NCBI GenBank assembly: GCA_031216755.1
Contig: JARUHG010000001.1
Span: 558,001-622,000 of the forward strand
From: Lysobacter arvi
GTDB taxonomy: Bacteria; Pseudomonadota; Gammaproteobacteria; Xanthomonadales; Xanthomonadaceae
Length of the DNA: 64,000 nt
Reading direction: 5' to 3'
The stretch's first letter is position 1, and each line of letters opens with the position of its first letter. This document shows, in pieces, positions 15,265-24,867 of the stretch. Below the pieces are notes generated by a model. That model did not search any database. It saw nothing but the letters and a program-made list of their open reading frames with translations, and was not told the origin of the DNA. The position numbers and the translations under genes were made by a program.

Positions 15265-16476
15265 TCAGGTGCCGGTGAGCAGCGTGAGGTTGTAGTTCTG
15301 CAGGATCGGCAACAGCGGCTGGTAGAAGCTGCGCGTGCGGCTGTTGGGCGTCTTGCCCTTGCAACTGCCGCTGCCGCCCGAGAGCACGCCCTGCGCCTGG
15401 CCCGGGCCGGTGATGAACGAGCCGCCGGAGTCGCCGCCTTCCGAGCACGCGGTCGTGCGCGTCAGGTTGAGGATGGTCTCGCCGCTGCTGTAGTTCACCG
15501 TCTGGTTCTTCGCCTCGATCGTGCCGCAGCGCCAGCCGGTCGTACGGCCGGAGCGGCAGATCGCCGCGCCGACGGCCGCTTCGGTGCTGCCACGCACCGT
15601 GACGTCGCCGTTGCCGTAGCCGTCGACGGTCGGCGCGAGCGTGTGGCCCGCGTCCACCCTCACCCAGGCGTAGTCGTTGCCGGTCTGGCCCGGGGCGGGG
15701 AAGCTCGACGCCGCGAACGAGCCGATCTTCGGACCCAGCGTCCACTGCGAGGGCTCGAAGTAGACCGCTTCGCCCGCATCGCCGCAGTGGCCGGCGGTGA
15801 CGTAGCCGCCCTGCGTGACGGGGAATCCGATCGAGCATGCGTACAGGTAGCCGTCGCCCGGATTGCGCAGGTAGCCCAGGCCGCCTTCGAGCGCGACGCG
15901 CAGGCTCGGCTGCTCTTCGGCCGTCTCGATGCGCACCGTCTGCGCATCGGCGCCGCTGGCGGCGATGAAGTCGATGCCGGCCTGTTCGCCGCCCTTGCCG
16001 ACGCTCACCACGACGCTGTTGCCAGGCAGGTCGACGTACCACCCGTACACGCCGGCGGGCGCCTTGCCCGCGCGCGCGAGCAGGCCGTCGAGTTGTCCCT
16101 TGGCGGTTTCCAGCCGCGCCAGGCTGTGCCGCGCGTTGCGGACTTCCACGTCCGCCGAGCCCTTGGCCGGGCGCAACGAGGTGGTCGCCACGACGAGGCG
16201 GAACGTGCCATCGGACTTGCGCTCGATCCAGCTGCCCGCGAAATCGCGGCCCTGGGCCTTCGCGAGTTGCTTCTCCTGCACGTTCGCAAGTCGCTCGACG
16301 CGAAGGTACTGCGCGAGCTGGTTCGTATCGAGGTTCAGGTCGCGCTGCATCGCGGCCCGCACCGACGCATGCAATCCGTCGGCGGGGCCGGCCGCGTGCG
16401 CGGTCATGGCGGCGAACAGGGGAAGAGGCGAAAGGAGGATCAGGCCGCGTTTGGCCCAGGAAGCGAATTTGCGCAT
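15265..16476 (-). CDS. Secreted alpha-lytic-type serine protease (S1E) with pro-region
   Basis: A 403-residue preproprotein, close to the 397 of alpha-lytic protease. A basic signal peptide ends near AHA|AG (about residue 29). A pro-region of about 170 residues acts as folding catalyst. The mature protease starts near residue 196. The triad is complete: His230 (TAGHCG), Asp268 (NDYAWVR) and Ser350 (GGDSGG). Six cysteines fit three disulfides (214/231, 307/317, 344/372), as in the family. The S1 pocket residues were not resolved, so specificity is open. The start at 16476 is favoured over 16482 because GGGG is then 8 bases away. Upstream lies a 24-base imperfect palindrome (16524-16547), downstream a strong terminator. 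Confidence 0.95.
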   Translation of the reverse strand: MRKFASWAKRGLILLSPLPLFAAMTAHAAGPADGLHASVRAAMQRDLNLDTNQLAQYLRVERLANVQEKQLAKAQGRDFAGSWIERKSDGTFRLVVATTSLRPAKGSADVEVRNARHSLARLETAKGQLDGLLARAGKAPAGVYGWYVDLPGNSVVVSVGKGGEQAGIDFIAASGADAQTVRIETAEEQPSLRVALEGGLGYLRNPGDGYLYACSIGFPVTQGGYVTAGHCGDAGEAVYFEPSQWTLGPKIGSFAASSFPAPGQTGNDYAWVRVDAGHTLAPTVDGYGNGDVTVRGSTEAAVGAAICRSGRTTGWRCGTIEAKNQTVNYSSGETILNLTRTTACSEGGDSGGSFITGPGQAQGVLSGGSGSCKGKTPNSRTRSFYQPLLPILQNYNLTLLTGT

Positions 16477-16523
16477 CGGCATTACCCCGGAAGATGAAGG
16501 TCGGATTGCGGGACCTGTCGAGG

Positions 16524-16547
16524 GTTGCGGCAATTCATTGTCGCAAC
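16524..16547. promoter_or_regulatory. 24-base imperfect palindrome upstream of the protease gene
   Basis: GTTGCG-G-CAAT-TC-ATTG-T-CGCAAC pairs at ten positions with a single G/T mismatch. It lies 48 bases upstream of the protease start codon, where an operator overlapping the promoter would be expected. A GACAAT -10-like box overlaps it on the minus strand. The binding protein is unknown. Confidence 0.4.
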
Positions 16548-16853
16548 GGGCGAAGCTGGCCCGGCCGACGGATGCTGCTTGCGACTTTGCTAGCAAAACG
16601 TGAAATCCGCGGCGGTCTTCGACACACGGCAGGACGCGTGCCTTTTTGTGTGACTGCGTCCGCGATTGCACGGCCGTTTTGTCGGAGATTTGTCGGACCG
16701 TGGTGAAGCCTGAACACGCAGGCGCTCGCATGCGATGCGCGATCTGCGATGGATGGGCCCGCTTGATGGACTCTCGCCACCGCGGCCATGCGCGCGCAAC
16801 GCCATGTTCGCGCGCCGCACGAACGGCCTGAGCGTGCATCGATCGGGCGCGCC

Positions 16854-16859
16854 TACAAT
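16854..16859 (+). promoter_or_regulatory. -10 box of a probable leaderless transcript
   Basis: TACAAT ends 6 bases before the ATG at 16866, so transcription would begin at or next to the start codon. No Shine-Dalgarno is present in the intervening GGCGCG. No good -35 was found. Confidence 0.45.
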
Positions 16860-16865
16860 GGCGCG

Positions 16866-17177
16866 ATGGATTACCAGCTGATCATCAAGTTCTGGCGCAA
16901 GTCGCTGGCCAGCGAAGATTTCCTTGCGACGATCGAAAACGAACTCCGTCAGGCGCTTGGCGACAAGGTCGAGCTGGAGGGTTACGACGTCAGCCGGAAC
17001 GAGATCAACCTGTTCATGCTGACGGCCGATCCGCGCCACGCCTTCCGCAAGGCGCGCGACGTGCTCGAAGCCAAGGGCATCGTGCAGGGCGTTTCCAGCG
17101 CTTACCGTCTTGTCGGCGGTGCGAAGTTCACGTCGCTGTGGCCGTTGCGCGCCACGCGCAAATTCACGCTGCCGTAG
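16866..17177 (+). CDS. Small conserved-looking hypothetical protein, possibly leaderless
   Basis: A 103-residue cytosolic protein of mixed alpha/beta pattern (MDYQLIIKFWRKSLASEDFL, then a central INLFMLTADPRHAF segment and a basic C-terminus). I recall similar small proteins of unknown function in other xanthomonads but cannot name a family. There is no signal peptide, membrane segment or metal motif. The TACAAT box directly before the ATG and the lack of a ribosome site suggest translation without a leader. It is convergent with paoC, 42 bases away, and seems to have no functional partner. Confidence 0.7.
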   Translation: MDYQLIIKFWRKSLASEDFLATIENELRQALGDKVELEGYDVSRNEINLFMLTADPRHAFRKARDVLEAKGIVQGVSSAYRLVGGAKFTSLWPLRATRKFTLP

Positions 17178-17219
17178 CAGCAGCGCGAACGGAGCGGCGG
17201 CGACCTTCGCGATGCGTCG

Positions 17220-19418
17220 TCAGACGACGTCCGGAAGGTGCGCGAGCAGTTTGTCCAGCGTGATCGGATACTGGCGCACGCGGAAACCGGTGGCGTTGTG
17301 GATCGCGTTCGCCACCGCCGCGCCGACGCCGCAGATGCCCAGCTCGCCGACGCCCTTGGCCTTCATGGGCGAGGACATCGGATCGGTTTCGTCCAGGAAA
17401 ACCACTTCCTGGTGCGGGATGTCGGCGTGCACCGGCACCTCGTAGCCGGCCAGGTCGTGATTGACGAAAAAGCCCAGGCGCTTGTCGACCGCAAGTTCCT
17501 CCATGAGCGCCGCGCCGACGCCCATCGTCATCGCGCCGATCACCTGGCTGCGTGCCGCCTTCGGATTGAGGATGCGGCCGGCCGCGCAGACGGCGAGCAT
17601 GCGGCGCACGCGGATCTCGCCGGTGTCGGCATGCACGGCGACTTCGCAGAAATGCGCGCCGAAGGTCGATTGCTGGTAACGCTTGTCGAGGTCGCCGTAC
17701 TCGATGCGGTCCTCGGCGACGATCTCGCCGTCCTTCGCGGCATCGGCGAGCGCCACGCGGCGATCGCCCGACTGCACGCGGCCATCGACGAACGTCGCCG
17801 TGGCCGGGTCCAGGCCGAGCCGCGTCGCCACGGCCTCGCGCAGTTTGGTGCACGCGGCGAACACGCCCGCGCTCGCGTTGTTGCCGCCCCATTGCCCGCC
17901 CGAGCCGCACGAGACCGGGAAGGTCGAGTCGCCCAGCTTCACGACCACGTTCTCCAGCGGCACGCCCATCATTTCCGCGGCGGTCTGCGCGATGATCGTG
18001 TACGAACCGGTGCCGATGTCGGTCATGTCGGTTTCGACCGTGACGATGCCGCGACCGTCGAGCCGCACGCGCGCCGCCGACTTCATCAGCAGGTTGTTGC
18101 GGAACGCACCCGCCACGCCCATGCCGACCAGCCATCGTCCTTCGCGCACGCTGCCCGGCCGGGCCGCGCGCTTGTTCCAGCCGAAGCGTTCGGCGCCGGT
18201 GGGCAGGCATTCGACGAACCTGCGCTGCGAGAACGGACGCGACGGATTTTCCGGATCGACCTGCGTGTCGTTGAGGATGCGGAATTCCACCGGGTCGATG
18301 CCCAGCTTCTCCGCCATTTCGTCCATTGCGACTTCCAGCACCATCATGCCGGGCGCTTCGCCGGGCGCGCGCATCGCGTTGGCTTCGGGCAGGTCCAGCG
18401 TCGCCAGGCGCATGCGCGTCATGCGGTGCTCGCCCGCGTAGAGCAGGCGCGTCTGCTGCACGGCGACTTCCAGTCCGCCGCCGGGCAGGTCGCCGTTCCA
18501 GCTCTCGTGGCCGATGGCGGTGAGCTTGCCGTCCTTCGTCGCGCCCAGGCGCACGCGCTGGATGGTGGCCGGACGATGCGTGGTGTTGTTGATGATCAAA
18601 GGGCGCTGCAACGCGACCTTCACGGGGCGTTTCGCGGCGCGCGCGCCGAGCGCGGCCATGATCGCGTCGGAACGCACGAACAGCTTCGCGCCGAAGCCGC
18701 CGCCGATGTACGGCGACACCAGGCGCACGTTCTCCTTGGGAATGCCCAGGGTCCTGGCCACATCGCCCACGCCCCAGTCGATCATCTGGTTGGACGTCCA
18801 CAGCGTCAGCCTGTCGCCGTCCCAGGCGGCGATGGACGCATGCGGCTCCATCATCGCGTGCGATTCGTCGGGCGTTGTGTAGGTGGCATCGAACTGCACC
18901 GGCGCGTTCCGGAAGGCGGTTTCGAAGTCGCCGGCGCCGCTGTCGGGTTTTTCGTTCTTCGGCGCGATGGCGTTCGGCCTGGCCTTCTCGAGGTCGTACG
19001 CACCCTGGGCGCGCTCGTACTCCACGCGCAGGGTCTGCGCGGCCGCGCGCGCCTGCTCGAAGGTATCGGCCACGACGACCGCGATGGCCTGGTGGTAGTG
19101 CTGGATCTCCGGGCCGCCGAGCAGGCGGGCCGTGTTGAAGCGGCCGAGCCCGAGCGTTCCGGCGTTCTTCGCCGTGACCACCGCGAGCACGCCCGGCGCC
19201 TTGCGGGCGGCGCTGTCGTCGATGGAGACGATGCGGCCCTTCGCGATGCCCGCGCCGACGACGTAGCCGTAGGCCTGGTGGGGCACGACGTCGTGGCGCT
19301 CGTACGCGTAGGGCGCGGTGCCGGTGGTCTTCAGCGGGCCGTCGATGCGATCGGTCGGCCGGCCGACGACCTTGCCCTGGTCGATCGGATTGGTGGTGGC
19401 GGGCGTGTCGAACTTCAT
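17220..19418 (-). CDS. paoC: Periplasmic aldehyde oxidoreductase, molybdenum-binding subunit PaoC
   Basis: A 732-residue large subunit of the xanthine-oxidase family, the same length as E. coli PaoC. It binds the molybdopterin cytosine dinucleotide cofactor and oxidises aldehydes to acids. The base-catalyst glutamate falls at residue 692 in [10 protein letters not shown], exactly the E. coli position. The GGGFGAK and [10 protein letters not shown] loops that line the molybdenum site are present. Together with PaoA (Fe-S) and PaoB (FAD) it forms a heterotrimer exported to the periplasm through PaoA's Tat signal. The ATG at 19418 overlaps the paoB stop (ATGA). Cofactor insertion usually needs PaoD, which is not in this cluster. 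Confidence 0.95.
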   Translation of the reverse strand: MKFDTPATTNPIDQGKVVGRPTDRIDGPLKTTGTAPYAYERHDVVPHQAYGYVVGAGIAKGRIVSIDDSAARKAPGVLAVVTAKNAGTLGLGRFNTARLLGGPEIQHYHQAIAVVVADTFEQARAAAQTLRVEYERAQGAYDLEKARPNAIAPKNEKPDSGAGDFETAFRNAPVQFDATYTTPDESHAMMEPHASIAAWDGDRLTLWTSNQMIDWGVGDVARTLGIPKENVRLVSPYIGGGFGAKLFVRSDAIMAALGARAAKRPVKVALQRPLIINNTTHRPATIQRVRLGATKDGKLTAIGHESWNGDLPGGGLEVAVQQTRLLYAGEHRMTRMRLATLDLPEANAMRAPGEAPGMMVLEVAMDEMAEKLGIDPVEFRILNDTQVDPENPSRPFSQRRFVECLPTGAERFGWNKRAARPGSVREGRWLVGMGVAGAFRNNLLMKSAARVRLDGRGIVTVETDMTDIGTGSYTIIAQTAAEMMGVPLENVVVKLGDSTFPVSCGSGGQWGGNNASAGVFAACTKLREAVATRLGLDPATATFVDGRVQSGDRRVALADAAKDGEIVAEDRIEYGDLDKRYQQSTFGAHFCEVAVHADTGEIRVRRMLAVCAAGRILNPKAARSQVIGAMTMGVGAALMEELAVDKRLGFFVNHDLAGYEVPVHADIPHQEVVFLDETDPMSSPMKAKGVGELGICGVGAAVANAIHNATGFRVRQYPITLDKLLAHLPDVV

Positions 19419-20371
19419 GCGGTCCTCCCGGCCTCGACCAGAACGGCGGCGATGGTGCGTTCGGCCAACGGTTTCTTGAACGCGTTGTCGTGCGTGGTGC
19501 GTGCGTCGGCGAACAGCGCCGACGCGACGGCGCGCGCGCCCTGGGGCAGGGCGGCGTCGGCGGCTTCGACACGCCACGGCTTGTGCGCGACGCCGCCCAC
19601 GGCGACGCGGCCGGTGCCGTCGCGCTGCACGATGGCCGCCACCGACACCAGCGCGAACGCGTAGGACGCGCGGTCGCGGACTTTGCGATAGACCTGCTGC
19701 CCGCCGACGGGCTTGGGCAAGGTCACGGCGGTGATCAGTTCGCCCGGCTTCAAGGTGTGTTCGATGTGCGGCGTGTCGCCGGGCAGGCGATGCAGCTCGG
19801 CGATCGGAATCGCGCGCGTCTGGCCGTGCGGGTCCACCGTTTCCACCACGGCATCGAGCACGCGCATCGCCACGGCCATGTCGCTGGGGTGCGTCGCGAT
19901 GCAGGCGTCGCTCACGCCGACGATGGCGTTGTGGCGCGAAAAGCCGCCCAGCGCCGAGCAGCCGCTGCCGGGCAGGCGTTTGTTGCAGGCCTGGTCGGTG
20001 TCGTAGAAGTACGGGCAGCGCGTGCGCTGCAGCAGGTTGCCGGCGGTGGTCGCGCGATTGCGAAGCTGGCCGGACGCGCCCGACAGCAAGGCGCGCGACA
20101 GCACGGGATAGTCGCGCCGCACCGTGCGGTGCGCGGCCAGGTCCGTGTTGCGCACGAGCGCGCCGATGCGCAACCCGCCGTCGTCGGTCTTCGCGATCTC
20201 GTCCAGCCCGACGCCGTTGACGTCGACCAGGTGCGTCGGCGTCTCGATCTCCAGCTTCATCAGGTCGAGCAGATTGGTGCCGCCGGCGATGAACTTCGCG
20301 CCGGGCTGGCGCGCCGCCGCCGCCGCGGCTTCGGCCGGGGTGCGCGCGCGTTCGTAGGCGAAGGCCTTCAT
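19415..20371 (-). CDS. paoB: Periplasmic aldehyde oxidoreductase, FAD-binding subunit PaoB
   Basis: A 318-residue FAD subunit, the same length as E. coli PaoB. The FAD-binding PCMH domain is seen at the N-terminus ([14 protein letters not shown]) and in [18 protein letters not shown]. The segment [21 protein letters not shown] carries the cysteines of the extra [4Fe-4S] cluster that distinguishes PaoB-type subunits from ordinary xanthine-dehydrogenase FAD subunits. It passes electrons from the Fe-S subunit to an acceptor. Both junctions, with paoA and with paoC, are 4-base ATGA overlaps, indicating coupled translation of the three subunits. Confidence 0.95.
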   Translation of the reverse strand: MKAFAYERARTPAEAAAAAARQPGAKFIAGGTNLLDLMKLEIETPTHLVDVNGVGLDEIAKTDDGGLRIGALVRNTDLAAHRTVRRDYPVLSRALLSGASGQLRNRATTAGNLLQRTRCPYFYDTDQACNKRLPGSGCSALGGFSRHNAIVGVSDACIATHPSDMAVAMRVLDAVVETVDPHGQTRAIPIAELHRLPGDTPHIEHTLKPGELITAVTLPKPVGGQQVYRKVRDRASYAFALVSVAAIVQRDGTGRVAVGGVAHKPWRVEAADAALPQGARAVASALFADARTTHDNAFKKPLAERTIAAVLVEAGRTA

Positions 20372-21054
20372 GCCACGCCTCCCGCCACTTCGCCGATGGC
20401 GTCCATGATGTTGGAGTACGCGCCGCACCGGCAGATGTTGCCGCTCATGCGCTCGCGCATCTCGTCCACGCTCAGGCGCGTGCGCGCGGTGAGGTCTTCG
20501 GTCACGTGGCTGGGAATGCCGGCCTTCGCTTCGTCCAGCATCGCCACCGCCGAACAGATCTGTCCGGGCGTGCAGTAACCGCACTGGTAGCCGTCGTGCT
20601 TGACGAAGGCCGCCTGCATCGGATGCAGCTTCTCCGGCGTGCCGAGGCCTTCGATCGTCGTGATCTTCGCCCCTTCGTTCATCACCGCCAGCGTGAGGCA
20701 CGCATTGATGCGCCGCCCGTCGACGATGACGGTGCAGGCGCCGCACTGGCCGTGGTCGCACCCTTTCTTCGTGCCGGTGAGGCGCAGGTGCTCGCGCAAT
20801 GCGTCGAGCAGCGTGGTGCGCGTATCGAGTTCGAGCGAACGCGATTGGCCGTTCACCTCGAAGGTCACCTTGGACGTCACCACGGGTCGGACCTCAGTGG
20901 GGGCGGTCGCCTCGTCGGCCAGCGTCGCCACGGCGGGGAGGGCGCCGGCGGCGGCCGATACGCTGCCGGCGATCAGCACCTTGCGCCGGCTGACCCGCGT
21001 GTGCAGCGGATGGGTGTCGGGCGAGCGCGCGTCGAGCGGTGAGTCCTTGTCCAT
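20368..21054 (-). CDS. paoA: Periplasmic aldehyde oxidoreductase, 2Fe-2S subunit PaoA with Tat signal
   Basis: A 228-residue iron-sulfur subunit. The N-terminus carries a twin-arginine signal ([10 protein letters not shown], Arg23-Arg24, then a hydrophobic stretch to about residue 46), which exports the folded heterotrimer to the periplasm. A plant-ferredoxin-like [2Fe-2S] domain has [12 protein letters not shown] plus the later NACLTL cysteine. A second, all-helical [2Fe-2S] domain has CGYCTPGQ and NICRCGAY. It is the first gene of paoABC. The 205-base region upstream is shared with the divergent amidohydrolase gene. Confidence 0.95.
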   Translation of the reverse strand: MDKDSPLDARSPDTHPLHTRVSRRKVLIAGSVSAAAGALPAVATLADEATAPTEVRPVVTSKVTFEVNGQSRSLELDTRTTLLDALREHLRLTGTKKGCDHGQCGACTVIVDGRRINACLTLAVMNEGAKITTIEGLGTPEKLHPMQAAFVKHDGYQCGYCTPGQICSAVAMLDEAKAGIPSHVTEDLTARTRLSVDEMRERMSGNICRCGAYSNIMDAIGEVAGGVA

Positions 21055-21259
21055 TGGCTGGGTTCCCGTAAGAGACTGGCGGAGGACATGCAGACGATGG
21101 CAGTTACCACGAGCACCGATACGGCTGCGTGATCGCCGCGGCTTCCGCTCGAACGCGCGGATCCGGCAAAGTCGTGCAGGATGACCTGGCCCCTGACTTC
21201 CAGCCGTTCCTGCCCGGTGGCGTCCGCGTCACCATAACGCTTCCACCGGGGAGTCCACC

Positions 21260-22531
21260 ATGCCGAAGATCACGGTCCACCTTTGCGCCACCGGCGCGCT
21301 GCTGATGTCGCTGGCGATGCCGGCCGCGGCGCAGACGCTCGCGATCGTCGGCGCGCGCGTGTATCCCGCGCCCGACGCGGCCCCCATCGACGATGCGACG
21401 GTGCTGGTCCGCGACGGCCGCATCGCGGCGGTCGGCCCGCGCAAGCGCGTCGACGTGCCGCGTGGCGTGCGCGTGGTCGACGCGCGCGGGACGACCGTGA
21501 CGGCGGGCTTCTGGAACAGCCACGTGCACCTGATCGCGCCGCCGTTCCACCAGCCCGACGCGCAGCCCGCCGCGGCGCTGGCCGATGCGCTGCGCGAGCG
21601 CTTCACGAAATGGGGCTTCACGACGCTGTTCGACATCGCTTCGCTGCCCGGCGACGTTCGCGCGCTTCGCACGCGCATCGAGCGTGGCGAGGTGGTCGGG
21701 CCGCAGCTGCTGACCGTCGACATGCCGTTCTACCCGGAGCACGGCACGCCGATCTACGTGCGCGAACTGTGGGAACGCACGCGGGCGCCGAGCGCGGAAG
21801 TCGCCACCGCGGCGCAGGGGCGCTCGCGCGCGGCAGCGCAGATCGACGCGGGCGCGGACGGCGTGAAGCTGTTCGCCGACGCCATCGTCGGCGGGCAGCG
21901 GGGCGTGTTGCCGATGCCGAAGGACGTCGCGCGTGCGATCGTCGAGGCAGCGCACGCGCACGGCAAACCGGCGTTCGCCCATCCGACCGATGCTTCCGGG
22001 CTGGACGTCGCCCTCGACAGCGGCGTCGACGTGCTGGCGCACACCGCGCCCGAGGCCGGCGAGTGGTCATCGGCGTTTGTCGCGCGGCTGAAGGCCGACG
22101 ACGTGGCGCTGGTGTCGACGCTGACCCTGTTCGACTCCGAACTGCGCCGCGAAAACGCACCCGAGCCGGTCGTGCAGCGTTTCGTCGGCGCGGCGACGCA
22201 GCAGGTCCGCGCGATGTCGCAGGGCGGCGGGCAGATCCTGTTCGGCACCGATGCCGGCTACATCGAGGTCTACGACACGCACCAGGAATATCGCCTGATG
22301 GGCGCGGCGGGCATGGATTGGCGGCAGATCCTCGCCAGCCTCACCACGGCGCCCGCGCAGCGCTTCGGGCAGGGCGCGCGCCGCGGCCGCGTCGAGCCCG
22401 GCTTCGCCGGCGACTTGGTGTTGCTGCGCAACGATCCGGCGAAGAACGCCGAGGCCTTCGCCGACGTGCGCATGACCGTGCGCGACGGACGGGTGATCTT
22501 CGACCGCGACGCCGACTCGCCGGCGCGCTAG
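21260..22531 (+). CDS. Secreted amidohydrolase-family protein
   Basis: A 423-residue metal-dependent hydrolase with an N-terminal signal peptide (ends MPAAA|QT, about residue 24), so it acts in the periplasm or outside. The beta-sandwich strands at both ends flank a TIM barrel with the amidohydrolase motifs: HxH in NSHVHLI, a lysine or carboxylated-lysine candidate in GADGVKLFAD, histidines in FAHPTD and LAHTAPE, and the aspartate in FGTDAGY. Exported members with this layout include imidazolonepropionase-like and Xaa-Pro dipeptidase-like enzymes, and the substrate is undetermined. GGGGAG precedes the ATG and overlaps the 3' arm of an 8-bp inverted repeat (21213-21220/21243-21250). It ends 4 bases into the convergent oxidoreductase gene. 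Confidence 0.85.
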   Translation: MPKITVHLCATGALLMSLAMPAAAQTLAIVGARVYPAPDAAPIDDATVLVRDGRIAAVGPRKRVDVPRGVRVVDARGTTVTAGFWNSHVHLIAPPFHQPDAQPAAALADALRERFTKWGFTTLFDIASLPGDVRALRTRIERGEVVGPQLLTVDMPFYPEHGTPIYVRELWERTRAPSAEVATAAQGRSRAAAQIDAGADGVKLFADAIVGGQRGVLPMPKDVARAIVEAAHAHGKPAFAHPTDASGLDVALDSGVDVLAHTAPEAGEWSSAFVARLKADDVALVSTLTLFDSELRRENAPEPVVQRFVGAATQQVRAMSQGGGQILFGTDAGYIEVYDTHQEYRLMGAAGMDWRQILASLTTAPAQRFGQGARRGRVEPGFAGDLVLLRNDPAKNAEAFADVRMTVRDGRVIFDRDADSPAR

Positions 22532-23553
22532 TCGGCGACGCGCACCACCACCTTGCCGAAGTTGCGCCCCTGCAGCAGGCCGATGAACGCCTCGGGCGCC
22601 TGTTCGAGCCCGTCGACCACGTCCTCGACGAGCACGATGCGGCCTTCGTCGATCCATTGCGTCATGTCGCGGCGGAAGTCGGCGAAGCGCGTCGCGTAGT
22701 GGTCGAGGATGATGAAGCCCTGCATGCGCACGCGCCGGGCGAGTACGGTGGCGAGCAACTGCGTGCGCTTGTCGGCGGTGCCGGCGTCGCGCTCGTTGTA
22801 GTGCGCGATGAAACCGCACACCGGGATGCGCGCATGCAGGTTCAGCAGCGGCAGCACGGCGTCGAGCACCTCGCCGCCGACGTTCTCGAAATACACGTCG
22901 ATGCCGTCCGGGCAGGCGGCGGCGAGTCGCGCCTTCAGGTCGGGTTCGCGATGGTCGAGGCAGGCGTCGAAACCGAGCACCTCGACCGCGTGCCGGCACT
23001 TCGCCGCACCACCGGCGATACCGACGACGCGCGCGCCTTTCAGCTTCGCCAGTTGTCCGACGACCGATCCCACCGCGCCGGTCGCCGCGGCGACGACGAC
23101 GGTTTCGCCGGGCTTGGGCTCGCCGATGTCGAGCAGCCCGACGTACGCGGTGAACCCCGGCATGCCCAGCCCGCCGAGCGCGAGCGAGGGTCGTGCCATC
23201 TGCCCCAGCGGCGTGAGGTCCGATCCGCCGGAGAGCGCGTAGTCCTGCCAGCCGGCGTTCGCCAGCACGAATTGGCCCACCTCGAAGCGCGGATCGCGCG
23301 ACGCGACGACCTCGCTGACGGTGCCGCCCACCATGGGCTGGCCGAGGCGCACGCCCGGCGCGTAGCCGGGACCGGCTTCGTCCATCATGCCGCGCATGTA
23401 GGGATCGAGCGAAAGGAAGCGCGTGCGCAGCAGCACCTGGCCGTCGGCGGGCTCCGGTATCGGTTGCGTGTCGAGGTGGAAGTCGCGCGCCGTCGGCAGG
23501 CCCTGCGGGCGCGCGGCGAGCGTGATGCGGCGGTTGAGGCGTGATGCGCTCAT
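22528..23553 (-). CDS. NADP-dependent oxidoreductase, CurA/LTB4-dehydrogenase type
   Basis: A 341-residue zinc-free medium-chain dehydrogenase/reductase. The N-terminal GroES-like domain includes the DPYMRGMM segment typical of CurA and leukotriene B4 12-hydroxydehydrogenases. The Rossmann fold shows AAATGAVGSVVGQLAK, then YFENVGG and the QGFIILDHY segment also typical of the group. These enzymes reduce the C=C bond of alpha,beta-unsaturated carbonyls with NADPH. It lies 10 bases after the MFS gene on the same strand, and both are divergent from an AraC-type regulator, which may control them. Confidence 0.92.
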   Translation of the reverse strand: MSASRLNRRITLAARPQGLPTARDFHLDTQPIPEPADGQVLLRTRFLSLDPYMRGMMDEAGPGYAPGVRLGQPMVGGTVSEVVASRDPRFEVGQFVLANAGWQDYALSGGSDLTPLGQMARPSLALGGLGMPGFTAYVGLLDIGEPKPGETVVVAAATGAVGSVVGQLAKLKGARVVGIAGGAAKCRHAVEVLGFDACLDHREPDLKARLAAACPDGIDVYFENVGGEVLDAVLPLLNLHARIPVCGFIAHYNERDAGTADKRTQLLATVLARRVRMQGFIILDHYATRFADFRRDMTQWIDEGRIVLVEDVVDGLEQAPEAFIGLLQGRNFGKVVVRVAD

Positions 23554-23563
23554 GGTCGTGTGC

Positions 23564-24793
23564 TCAGTGGGACGGGGTGATGGCGAGGGGAGTGGAACCG
23601 CGCGGGCCGTAACGCAACGTCAGGATCGCGCCCAGCGTCATCGCCGTGGCGGCGAAGAGCGGTCCGCCCAGCGCGCCGATGCGGTCCACGAGCACGCCGC
23701 CGCCGATCGCACCGGTGGCGATCGCGGTCTGGAACGCGGCGACCAGCAGGCCGCTCGCGCCTTCGGCCTGGTCCGGCGCGGCGCGCACGATCCAGATCTG
23801 GAATCCGACCGGAAACGCGCCGAAGGCGAAGCCCCACAGCACGATCGCGACGGACGCGACTTCGGCCGATTGCCCGGCGATCAACAACGCGACGGCGAGC
23901 ACGGCGATGACGACGCTGCCGAGCACGATGGCGATCCGCTCGCTGCGCCCGGCCACGTAGCCGCCCGCCAGGTTGCCGAAGAACCCGCCGATGCCATACC
24001 CGAGCAGGACGGCGGAAATCGCGCCGATCGACAGCTGCGTGACGTTCTCCATCAACGGGCGGATGTAGGTGAAGCCCGCGAAGTGGCCGGAGATCACCAG
24101 CAAGACGACCGCAAGCGCCGCGCGCACCGGGCCGCGTTTGAACAGTTCGCCCAGTACGCGCAGGTCCGGCTGCGCCTTGGGCGGGAGCGGCGGCAGGGTG
24201 GCCCACTGCGCGATCAGCGTGACGACGCCGACCGCTCCGGCCGCGACGAACGCGCTGCGCCAGCCCCAGGCATCGCCCATCCAGGCGCCGATCGGCGCCG
24301 CGCAGACGGTCGCGACGGACACGCCGGTGAGGATCAGCGACATCGCGCGCGGAAACAGCGCATCGGGCACCAGGCGCAAGGCCAGCGGCGCGGCCATGGA
24401 CCAGAAGCCGCCCAGCGCGACGCCGAGCAGCACGCGCGCGACGAGCAGGGTGGTCAGGTTCGACGCGAGCACCGCGATCGCATTGGACAGCGAAAGCGCG
24501 AGCGTGAGGCCGAGCATCACGTGGCGGCGATCCATGCGGCGCGTGAGCACGGGAATCGACGGCGCGGCGATCGCGCCCACCAGCGCGGTCGCGGTCACCG
24601 TCTGGCCGGCCGCGCCTTCGCTGATGCGCAGGTCGGCGGCCATCGCGGTGAGCAGGCTCGCCGGCAGGAACTCGGCGGTCACCAGGCCGAACACGCCCAG
24701 CGTGAGGGAGACGACCGCCGGCCAGTTCGCGGCGGTCGACGACGCCGACGATCCGACATCGGCTTCAAGAACGGAACACTCGGTTGAGGACAC
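23564..24793 (-). CDS. MFS transporter, DHA1 efflux type
   Basis: A protein of about 409 residues with 12 hydrophobic segments. It has the AraJ/NepI/YdhP-like opening (SLTLGVFGLVTAEFLPASLL), the loop DRRHVMLG after TM2, and the LLGVALGGFWSMAAPLALRLV segment with motif C-like glycines in the fifth helix. These are drug- or metabolite-efflux proteins. The GTG at 24793 is proposed as start because an AGG precedes it and no ATG occurs before TM1. A TTG further upstream (24868) would overlap the divergent AraC start. It appears to form an operon with the downstream CurA-type gene. Confidence 0.85.
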   Translation of the reverse strand: MSSTECSVLEADVGSSASSTAANWPAVVSLTLGVFGLVTAEFLPASLLTAMAADLRISEGAAGQTVTATALVGAIAAPSIPVLTRRMDRRHVMLGLTLALSLSNAIAVLASNLTTLLVARVLLGVALGGFWSMAAPLALRLVPDALFPRAMSLILTGVSVATVCAAPIGAWMGDAWGWRSAFVAAGAVGVVTLIAQWATLPPLPPKAQPDLRVLGELFKRGPVRAALAVVLLVISGHFAGFTYIRPLMENVTQLSIGAISAVLLGYGIGGFFGNLAGGYVAGRSERIAIVLGSVVIAVLAVALLIAGQSAEVASVAIVLWGFAFGAFPVGFQIWIVRAAPDQAEGASGLLVAAFQTAIATGAIGGGVLVDRIGALGGPLFAATAMTLGAILTLRYGPRGSTPLAITPSH

Positions 24794-24867
24794 GAACGCC
24801 TGCCAGTGGGGTGGGGCTGCGCAGGTTAGGCGTACGATGCAGGCGCTTCCATGTCGGAACCGCCCCA

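Larger units (their letters stand above)
16477..16865. other. Divergent region between the protease and the small gene at 16866
   Basis: About 390 bases with short T-rich runs (for example near 16644 and 16675) and lower GC than the flanks. It holds the palindrome at 16524-16547 and, at 16854-16859, a TACAAT box that would start a leaderless mRNA for the downstream gene. I see no convincing coding sequence. Confidence 0.5.
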
